This document shows, in pieces, positions 54,697-61,594 of a DNA stretch of 64,000 nucleotides (position 1 is the stretch's first letter; the number at the start of each line of letters is the position of its first letter). The notes under the pieces were generated by a model that was given only the letters and a program-made list of their open reading frames with translations, made no database searches and was not told the DNA's origin. The position numbers and the translations under genes are program-made. This stretch comes from Terrimesophilobacter sp964651535 (GTDB lineage: Bacteria > Actinomycetota > Actinomycetes > Actinomycetales > Microbacteriaceae). The stretch spans positions 992,001-1,056,000 of the forward strand of contig CAZYYE010000001.1 in assembly GCA_964651535.1 (NCBI GenBank), read 5' to 3'.

Positions 54697-55701
54697 TTAG
54701 GGCAGGACGACGACCTGCGCCCCGTACACGAGGCCGGCGCCGAATCCGATTTGCAGCGCGAGGCCGCCGGAAAGCTCCGGATGCTCCTTCAACAGCCGGT
54801 GCGTCGCCAGCGGAATCGAGGCGGCAGAGGTGTTTCCCGTGGTTTCGATGTCGCGCGCGATAATCACCGATTCGGGAAGTTTCAATTGTTTGGCAAATTC
54901 GTCGATGATGCGCATATTCGCCTGGTGCGGGATGAACGCGGCAAGGTCTGCCGCGGTGATTCCGGCATCCTCGAGCGCTTTCTTGGCCACCTTCGCCATG
55001 TCCCACACCGCCCAGCGGAACACCGTCTGACCTTCCTGGCGCAGCGTCGGCCAGTTCGCGTCTCCCTCGCGGTAGTCGATGAGGGTCGAGTTCATTCCAA
55101 CCGCGGCCGCCTTGGATCCATCCGAACCCCACACGGCCGGGGAGATGCCCGGGAAATCGCTCGGCCCGACGACGACAGCTCCGGCCCCATCGCCGAGGAG
55201 GAACGAAATCGAGCGGTCGGTCGGATCGACGACGTCGGATAGCTTTTCGGCGCCGATCACGAGCGCGTAGCGGGCGGCGCCGGAGCGGATGAGCGCATCC
55301 GCTTGCGTGAGGGCGTACGAGTAGCCGGCGCATGCGGCATTCGCGTCGTACGCTGCCGCGGGATTCGCGCCGACCCGGTCGGCGACGACGGCGGCCATCG
55401 AGGGCGTTTGCTGAACGTTGCTGATGGTCGCGATGATCACGAGGTCGATCTCCGCGGGATCGACACCGGAGACCTCGATGGCTTCCTTGGCCGCATCCGT
55501 CGCGAGATCCACCGCCAGGATCCCGACTGACGCCCGCGTGCGCGTGACTATTCCCGTGCGCTGCTGAATCCACTCGTCGCTCGAGTCGATCGGGCCGATG
55601 AGCTCCTCGTTCGCGACGACCCGGTCGCCTCGCGCAGCGCCGAACCCGTAGAGGCGTGTGTACTTCGCACCCGTCGACTGCTTGAGTTTGGGGGTTGTCA
55701 T
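54697..55701 (-). CDS. fabH: Beta-ketoacyl-ACP synthase III
   Basis: 334 aa. Starts fatty acid synthesis by condensing an acyl-CoA primer with malonyl-ACP. Cys124 in ANAACAGYSYAL, His in FIPHQANMRIIDEFAK, Asn in TGNTSAASIPLA. The actinobacterial form usually prefers branched primers, which fits the iso/anteiso lipids of this group. ATGA overlap with fabD upstream. Confidence 0.96.
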   Translation of the reverse strand: MTTPKLKQSTGAKYTRLYGFGAARGDRVVANEELIGPIDSSDEWIQQRTGIVTRTRASVGILAVDLATDAAKEAIEVSGVDPAEIDLVIIATISNVQQTPSMAAVVADRVGANPAAAYDANAACAGYSYALTQADALIRSGAARYALVIGAEKLSDVVDPTDRSISFLLGDGAGAVVVGPSDFPGISPAVWGSDGSKAAAVGMNSTLIDYREGDANWPTLRQEGQTVFRWAVWDMAKVAKKALEDAGITAADLAAFIPHQANMRIIDEFAKQLKLPESVIIARDIETTGNTSAASIPLATHRLLKEHPELSGGLALQIGFGAGLVYGAQVVVLP

Positions 55702-56612
55702 GAGTTCTCCATCATCTCTACCGCGGCGTGGATGTCATCGGGTGTCTTCACGGCAATGGTGGGCACGCCCTTCAATGCGCGCTTGGCAAGGCCGACGAGG
55801 GCGCCGGCCGGGGCGACCTCGATGATGCCGGTGACGCCCGCTTCTCCGAAGGACTCCATGCACTTGTCCCAGCGGACGGGGGACGAAACCTGGCCGACGA
55901 GCAAGTCGAGGTACTCGCGTCCGCCAGAGACCTGTCTGCCGTTGTGATTCGTCCAGATCGGCATGTTCGCATCGTCGGCCACCAGGGCGGACGCCGCCAC
56001 CCGCAGCCGATCGACGGCCGGTTCCATGTAGCGCGTGTGGAAGGCGCCGGCGACCTGGAGCGGAATGACACGCGCACCGGAAGGAGGGTCGTTCTTGAGG
56101 GCCTCGAGCGCGTCGAGGGCGCCCGCGACGACGACTTGCCCGCCCCCGTTGAAGTTCGCCGGCTCGAGCCCGAGCTCGCCGAGTTTTGCGAGAAGCTCCG
56201 ATTCGTCGGCACCGATGACTGCGCTCATTCCGGTGGGCGTGAGCGCAGCGGCATCCGCCATGGCGCGCCCGCGTTCGGCGACGAGGCTCATCGCATCCGT
56301 TTCGCTCAGAATGCCGGCGGCGGCGGCGGCTGTCAGTTCACCCACGGAATGCCCGGCGATGCCGCCGATCACGTTCGAGCGGCCCTGCAGGAGCACGTAC
56401 AGCGTGAGCAGTCCGGCAGCGACGATGAGCGGCTGTGCGACTTTCGTATCGCGAATCGTGTCCGCGTCGGACACGGTGCCGTGAGCCGCGAGGTCGAGTC
56501 CTGCGGCATCCGAGAACCGCGCGAGGCGCTCTGCGAGCCCGGGCACGTCGAGCCAGGGCGCGAGGAATCCGGGCGTTTGGGAGCCTTGTCCGGGGCACAC
56601 GACGACGATCAC
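55698..56612 (-). CDS. fabD: Malonyl-CoA:ACP transacylase
   Basis: 304 aa. PGQGSQTPGFL start, nucleophile Ser89 in GHSVGE, and AGAFHTRYMEPA with the catalytic His; GQVSSPVRWDKCM gives the conserved end. Loads malonyl onto ACP. GTG 56612 is chosen as the family begins at VIVVVCPGQGSQ. First gene of the fab cluster, 104 bases after the regulator gene. Confidence 0.95.
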   Translation of the reverse strand: MIVVVCPGQGSQTPGFLAPWLDVPGLAERLARFSDAAGLDLAAHGTVSDADTIRDTKVAQPLIVAAGLLTLYVLLQGRSNVIGGIAGHSVGELTAAAAAGILSETDAMSLVAERGRAMADAAALTPTGMSAVIGADESELLAKLGELGLEPANFNGGGQVVVAGALDALEALKNDPPSGARVIPLQVAGAFHTRYMEPAVDRLRVAASALVADDANMPIWTNHNGRQVSGGREYLDLLVGQVSSPVRWDKCMESFGEAGVTGIIEVAPAGALVGLAKRALKGVPTIAVKTPDDIHAAVEMMENS

Positions 56613-56647
56613 TTCTCTAGTCTGCCAATCCTTCGATGGTTTGCACT

Positions 56648-56685
56648 GTGACAACCTCACCAACAATAGCCGGATCCGTTGTCAC
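56648..56685. promoter_or_regulatory. Inverted repeat upstream of fabD, candidate FasR site
   Basis: GTGACAAC (56648-56655) and GTTGTCAC (56678-56685) are perfect arms with 22 bases between, centred 54 bases before the fabD start on the minus strand. The arms look like a -35-type TGACA element on both strands. It is the best operator candidate for the adjacent PucR-type regulator. Confidence 0.5.
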
Positions 56686-56716
56686 GTCCCACAGCAGCCT
56701 GCGCAGTTTCACGCTC

Positions 56717-57958
56717 TCAGCGCCGACGGCCGCCCCCTTCCGGCTCGGCGATCGACCCGATGATGAGCGCCGCCTGAAGGATGAGGGATTCCCTCGCTCC
56801 CGTCGCGTCGTAGCCGATGACATCGGAAACCCGTTTGAGCCGATACCGCACTGTGTTGGGGTGAACGAACAGCTCACGAGCGGTGGCCTCAAGCGAGCGG
56901 CCGTTGTCGAGGTAAGCCCACAACGTCGTGAGCAGCTCATTCGAGTGGTTTTGCAACGGTCGGTAAATCCGGCTGATCAGGGTCGCGCGGGCGAGGGCGT
57001 CACCCGCGAGCGCACGCTCAGGCAGCAAGTCGTCCGAGAGGGTTGGCCGCGGGGCGTTTCGCCAGGATCTGGCGACCGCGAAGCCGGCCAGGGCAGCTTT
57101 CGCACTGCGGTTCGCATCGACGAGGCTCGGCACTTCGTGTCCGAGAACGAGGTGCCCTTCGCCGAAGCCGGGTTCGAGAGCGTTGGCGATTTCGAGGAAC
57201 GACAGGAGCGGGGTGGTGCTTTCGTCCTCGTCCGGAGGCGATGGCAGCGCGCGGCCGATGACGAGGACGAGCCGCGAGCCCTGAACGCCGATGAGCACGT
57301 CCGCATCCAGGTGGCGTGCGGTTCGGCGCAGCATGTCGACATCGAGGACCTGCGGCGCGGTGCCGACGAGCACGGAGACTTCGCCGTGACCGTGCCAGCC
57401 TAGCGCCGCGATGCGGCTGGGAAGTTCGTCGTCGTACTCGCCGCTCAGGATGCTGTCGACCACGAGTGCTTCGAGGCGCGCGTCCCACAGCCCGCGCGCT
57501 TCGGCCGCGCGCGCGTAGACGTCGGCAGCGCCGAACGCGATCTCGCGGGAGTACAGGAGGATTGCTTCGCGCAGCGACTCATCGCGGCCCTTGACGCGTT
57601 CCTCGACAACCTCGACCGTGACCTTGATGAGTTGGAGAGTTTGCGTGAGGCTCACCGAGCGCAGCAGCTCCCGCGGGGCAACCCCGAACACGTCGGCGGC
57701 GATCCACGGCGTCGATGCAGGGTCGTCGTACCACTGGATGAACGAAGAAATACCTGCCTGCGCGACCATACCGACGGCAGATCGTCTCCCGGGAGGCATG
57801 TCGCCGTACCAGGGGAGGGTTTCCTCGAGACGGTGAAGAGTCGCCGTCGCAAGCTCTCCGGACACGGCTTTCAACCACGCGAGTGTTTGCGACTTCGTCT
57901 TCGGCGAGGCTGCTTTCTGGGCCGACGGCGTCTTCGACGGCGGCGTGGTCGGGGTCAT
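56717..57958 (-). CDS. fasR: PucR-type regulator of fatty acid synthesis (FasR-like)
   Basis: 413 aa. The N-terminal part and central GGDEF-like PucR domain lack catalytic marks. The C-terminal PucR helix-turn-helix is LLTTLWAYLDNGRSLEATARELFVHPNTVRYRLKRVSDVIG (about residues 340-380). It lies between aceE and fabD on the same strand, as FasR does in Streptomyces, where it activates the fab genes. Position and fold support the name; the effector is unknown. Confidence 0.85.
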   Translation of the reverse strand: MTPTTPPSKTPSAQKAASPKTKSQTLAWLKAVSGELATATLHRLEETLPWYGDMPPGRRSAVGMVAQAGISSFIQWYDDPASTPWIAADVFGVAPRELLRSVSLTQTLQLIKVTVEVVEERVKGRDESLREAILLYSREIAFGAADVYARAAEARGLWDARLEALVVDSILSGEYDDELPSRIAALGWHGHGEVSVLVGTAPQVLDVDMLRRTARHLDADVLIGVQGSRLVLVIGRALPSPPDEDESTTPLLSFLEIANALEPGFGEGHLVLGHEVPSLVDANRSAKAALAGFAVARSWRNAPRPTLSDDLLPERALAGDALARATLISRIYRPLQNHSNELLTTLWAYLDNGRSLEATARELFVHPNTVRYRLKRVSDVIGYDATGARESLILQAALIIGSIAEPEGGGRRR

Positions 57959-57984
57959 TTCGTTGCCGATGGCTTTCGTGCCGC

Positions 57985-60711
57985 TCAGCTTTCGCCGCCG
58001 GCGGAACCGGTCGTGCCCGCGGTCACGTCGTGCAGGCGATAGCGGTCGATCGCCTGCTGAGCGAGCGCAGGATCGAGCCGTCCCTGGCGGGCAAGTGACT
58101 GCAACGTTCGAACCACGACGGATGGGCCATCGATCTTGAAGTACCGGCGGGCCGCAGCACGAGTGTCCGAGAATCCGTAATCGTCGGCGCCGAGGGTCGC
58201 GAAGTCGCCCGGCACGTACTTGCGGATCTGGTCAGGCACGGCGTGCATGTAGTCGCTCACCGCGATGAAAGGACCTTCCGCGCCTGTGAGTTTCTGGGTG
58301 AGGTACGGCATCCGTCCGCCCTCGTCCGGGTGCAGGAAGTTCCACTCGTCGGCTGCGAGCCCCTCGCGGCGCAATTCCGTCCACGAGGTGACCGACCACA
58401 CGTCAGCGGCGACGCCCCAGTCGCGCGCGAGAAGCTCTTGCGCCTCGAGGATCCACGGTACGGCGACACCGGACGCGAGCAATTGCGCGCGCGGTCCGCC
58501 GGCATCCGAACGCTTGAGAAGGTAAATGCCTTTGAGCAGTCCGTCAAGATCGAGGTTCTCCGGTTCCGCCGGCTGCACGAGAGGCTCGTTGTAGATCGTT
58601 ATGTAGTACATGACGTCGGGGTGCGGATGCCGCCCACCGTACATACGCTCGAGGCCGGCCCTCACGATGTGGCCAAGCTCGTATCCGTACGCGGGGTCGT
58701 AGGAGACCACGGACGGATTGGTGGACGCCAACACGTGCGAATGTCCGTCCGCGTGCTGGAGGCCCTCGCCGGTGAGCGTCGTGCGTCCGGCGGTCGCTCC
58801 CATGATGAAGCCGCGGGCCATCTGGTCCCCGGCGGCCCACATGCTGTCGCCGGTGCGCTGGAAACCGAACATCGAGTAGAACACGTAGATCGGAATCAGC
58901 GGTTCGCCGTGGGTGGCATAGGAGGTGCCGACGGCAGTGAACGCGGCGAACGCCCCTGCCTCGTTGATTCCCACGTGCAGGATCTGACCCTGCTCGCTTT
59001 CCTTGTATGCGAGAAGCTGGTCGCGGTCGACGGACATGTAGTGCATGCCGTTCGGGTTATAGATCTTCGCGGTGGGGAAGTAGGCGTCCATGCCGAATGT
59101 GCGCGCCTCATCCGGGATGATCGGCACGATGCGGTGACCGAAATCCTTCGATCTCAGCAGATCCTTGAGCAATCGCGCGAAGGCCATGGTCGTCGCGATC
59201 TCCTGCTTTCCCGATCCGCGGCGCGCGACCTCGTAGGCGCTGTCGTCCGGCAGCGTGAGTTGCGCGTATCGGCTCCGGCGCTCCGGAACGAAGCCGCCGA
59301 GAGCGCGGCGGCGCTCAAGCAAATACTGGATGGCCGGGTCGTTCTCTCCCGGGTGGTAGAACGGCGGCGTGTACGGATTCTCCTCGAGCACCGCGTCGGT
59401 GATCGGGATCTGCATTGCGTCGCGGAAGTCCTTCAGATTGTCGAGCGTGAGCTTCTTCATCTGGTGGGTCGCGTTGCGGCCCTCGAAGGATGGCCCGAGG
59501 CCGTATCCCTTGATCGTCTTCGCGAGAATGACGGTCGGCTGGCCCTTGTGCTCTGTGGCCGACTTGAACGCGGCGTATACCTTGCGGTAGTCGTGGCCCC
59601 CGCGCTTCAGCTTCCACAACTGGTCGTCGGTGTAGTCCTTGACCATGTCGGCGACGCGCGGGTCACGTCCGAAGAAGTGCTCCCGCACGAAAGCGCCGTT
59701 CTCCGCCTTGTAGGTCTGGTAGTCGCCGTCCGGCGTCTGATTCATGAGGTTGATGAGCGCACCCTCGGTGTCTCTCGCGAGCAGTTCGTCCCACTCGCGG
59801 CCCCAAATCACTTTGATGACATTCCAGCCGGCGCCGCGGAAGAAGCTCTCGAGCTCCTGAATGATCTTGCCGTTGCCGCGCACCGGTCCGTCGAGGCGCT
59901 GGAGGTTGCAATTGATGACGAACGTGAGGTTGTCGAGGTTGTGGTTCGCGGCCCACTGGAGCGCGCCGCGGCTTTCCACCTCATCCATTTCGCCGTCACC
60001 GAGGAATGCCCACACGTGGCTTTCCGACACGTCCTTGATGCCGCGGTTCGTGAGGTAGCGGTTCGCCTCCGCCTGCCAGATCGCGTTGAGCGGGCCCAGC
60101 CCCATCGACACGGTCGGGAACTCCCAGAAGTCGGGCATGAGGTGCGGGTGCGGGTAGGAACTGAGTCCGTTGGGCGCCTTCGACTTCTCTTGGCGGAATC
60201 CGTCAAGCTGCGCTTCGTTGATGCGGCCCTCGAGGAAGGCGCGCGCGTACATTCCAGGGGATGCGTGGCCCTGATAGAAGATCTGGTCTGCGCCGCCCGG
60301 GTTGTCATGGCCGTGGAAGAAGTGGTTGTGGCCCACCTCGTAGAGCGCTGCGGACGAGGCGTAGGTCGAGATGTGGCCGCCGACCCCGATCCCGGGCCGC
60401 TGGGCGCGATGCACCGTGATCGCGGCGTTCCAGCGAAGCCACGCGCGGTACTTGCGCTCGATTTCCTCGTCGCCGGGGAATTCCGGCTCGTTCTCGGGAA
60501 GGATCGTGTTGATGTAGTCCGTGGTCGGAACCATGGGGACGCCGAGCTGAAGATCCTTGGAGCGCTTGAGCAGGCTCATCATGATGTCGCGGGCGCGCTC
60601 GCGGCCGTGTGCGGCCACGACGGCATCGAGCGACTCCTGCCATTCGGCAGTCTCCTCCGGGTCGGAGTCGATGTGGTTCATCGAGTAGGGATCCTGGTCG
60701 TTGACTGTCAC
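57985..60711 (-). CDS. aceE: Pyruvate dehydrogenase E1, homodimeric form
   Basis: 908 aa. Oxidative decarboxylation of pyruvate with thiamine diphosphate, feeding acetyl-CoA. The ThDP motif is GDGEMDE...NLTFVINCNLQRLDGPVRGN. GGHISTYASSA and the HNHFFHGHDN His region are typical of AceE, as is GINEAGAFAAFTAVGTSYATHGEPLIPIYVFYSMFGFQR. GTG 60711 is chosen with GCGAGGT ahead. The E2 and E3 genes are not in this window. It heads the minus-strand set aceE-fasR-fabDH-acpP-fabF. Confidence 0.97.
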   Translation of the reverse strand: MTVNDQDPYSMNHIDSDPEETAEWQESLDAVVAAHGRERARDIMMSLLKRSKDLQLGVPMVPTTDYINTILPENEPEFPGDEEIERKYRAWLRWNAAITVHRAQRPGIGVGGHISTYASSAALYEVGHNHFFHGHDNPGGADQIFYQGHASPGMYARAFLEGRINEAQLDGFRQEKSKAPNGLSSYPHPHLMPDFWEFPTVSMGLGPLNAIWQAEANRYLTNRGIKDVSESHVWAFLGDGEMDEVESRGALQWAANHNLDNLTFVINCNLQRLDGPVRGNGKIIQELESFFRGAGWNVIKVIWGREWDELLARDTEGALINLMNQTPDGDYQTYKAENGAFVREHFFGRDPRVADMVKDYTDDQLWKLKRGGHDYRKVYAAFKSATEHKGQPTVILAKTIKGYGLGPSFEGRNATHQMKKLTLDNLKDFRDAMQIPITDAVLEENPYTPPFYHPGENDPAIQYLLERRRALGGFVPERRSRYAQLTLPDDSAYEVARRGSGKQEIATTMAFARLLKDLLRSKDFGHRIVPIIPDEARTFGMDAYFPTAKIYNPNGMHYMSVDRDQLLAYKESEQGQILHVGINEAGAFAAFTAVGTSYATHGEPLIPIYVFYSMFGFQRTGDSMWAAGDQMARGFIMGATAGRTTLTGEGLQHADGHSHVLASTNPSVVSYDPAYGYELGHIVRAGLERMYGGRHPHPDVMYYITIYNEPLVQPAEPENLDLDGLLKGIYLLKRSDAGGPRAQLLASGVAVPWILEAQELLARDWGVAADVWSVTSWTELRREGLAADEWNFLHPDEGGRMPYLTQKLTGAEGPFIAVSDYMHAVPDQIRKYVPGDFATLGADDYGFSDTRAAARRYFKIDGPSVVVRTLQSLARQGRLDPALAQQAIDRYRLHDVTAGTTGSAGGES

Positions 60712-60870
60712 GGTTGACCTCGCATGATTCTCTGCCAACGCGCTGGTTCGCGTCGATCTCTGTGGCCAGCGCGCCTCACGATCGGTTCCCGACCGTGCGC
60801 TGCGCGGGTGCTGGAGCACGCCAATTCTAGTGAGTCCAGCTTGTCATGATTTCGCACTCGCCTCACCGGC

Positions 60871-60876
60871 TATCAT
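60871..60876 (+). promoter_or_regulatory. -10 box of the tRNA-Val transcript
   Basis: TATCAT lies 28 bases before the mature tRNA start. TTGTCA at 60841 is too far (24 bases) for a normal -35; TTTCGC is closer but weak. Confidence 0.4.
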
Positions 60877-60904
60877 GGAACCTCGCTTCCGCCGATGCGG
60901 GTGC

Positions 60905-60977
60905 GGGCCTTTAGCTCAGCTGGTAGAGCGCCACGTTTACACCGTGGATGTCATCGGTTCGATCCCGGTAGGGCCCA
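60905..60977 (+). tRNA. tRNA-Val (anticodon UAC)
   Basis: Folds with acceptor GGGCCTT against AGGGCCC (one G-T pair), D-stem GCTC-GAGC, anticodon stem CCACG-CGTGG with loop TTTACAC and anticodon TAC, and T-arm CCGG-TTCGATC-CCGG. A73 is at 60977. The CCA end is not encoded; the next bases are CGA. DUF488 begins at 60981. Confidence 0.96.
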
Positions 60978-60980
60978 CGA

Positions 60981-61496
60981 ATGATTTACACGATCGGACA
61001 CTCCAACCTCTCCGTCGAGGAGTTCACTTTGCTCCTCGACGGGCACGGTGTCGATACGGTCGTCGACATCCGTTCGTTCCCAGGCTCGAAGCGGAGCCCG
61101 CAATTCGCCGAGCAGAGCATGCGCGAGTGGCTGCCTCGATACGTGAGGCTGCCGAAACTGGGCGGCCGCCGTCGGGACAAGAGCTCCGACCCCGCAATCA
61201 ACGCTGGTTGGGAAAATCCCAGCTTCAAGTCGTACGCCGACTATTCGCTGACGGACGAGTACGGAGAGGGTCTGGACGAACTGCTCGAGCTGTCCGGGAG
61301 CCGGACTCTCGCGATCATGTGCGGGGAACCGGTGCCGTGGCGGTGCCACCGCGCGATAGTGTCCAATTCCCTCGTCGCACGCGGCGTGCCAGTTTTCCAC
61401 ATCATGCCGGGCGGAACTGCCGTCAAGCACACGATCGGCCTTTACGGGGCGGCCCCGCTCGTCCACGATGACGGTTCCGTGACGTACCCGAAGTAG
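60981..61496 (+). CDS. DUF488 family protein, directly after tRNA-Val
   Basis: 171 aa. MIYTIGHSNLSVEEFTLLLDGHGVDTVVDIRSFPGSKRSPQF is the classical DUF488 start, so the ATG three bases after the tRNA is right. Further: YVRLPKLGGRR, WENPSFKSYADY, and CGEPVPWRCHRAIVSNSLVARGVPVFHI with the conserved Cys-x-Glu and Cys-His-Arg. Unknown function. No ribosome binding site is possible between tRNA and start. The other DUF488 gene of the window is shorter and of the YeaO type. Confidence 0.93.
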   Translation: MIYTIGHSNLSVEEFTLLLDGHGVDTVVDIRSFPGSKRSPQFAEQSMREWLPRYVRLPKLGGRRRDKSSDPAINAGWENPSFKSYADYSLTDEYGEGLDELLELSGSRTLAIMCGEPVPWRCHRAIVSNSLVARGVPVFHIMPGGTAVKHTIGLYGAAPLVHDDGSVTYPK

Positions 61497-61581
61497 ATTC
61501 CGAACTCCCTCGGGCGTCGAACGTTTTGTTCCCAGTTGACTGCCTTCGGCACGCCGAACCCGTCGGGGCGCGGCGACGACG

Positions 61582-61594
61582 TATCATGTGGGCC
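61582..61594 (+). promoter_or_regulatory. -10 box placing the permease mRNA start at its ATG
   Basis: TATCAT (61582-61587) lies seven bases before ATG 61595, so transcription would begin at the start codon or within it: a leaderless message. No -35 of quality is seen. Confidence 0.4.

Noticed and set aside
58243..60717. An 824-codon plus-strand open frame opposite aceE
   Set aside because: It is the antisense shadow of a highly conserved gene; no domain and no start signals.
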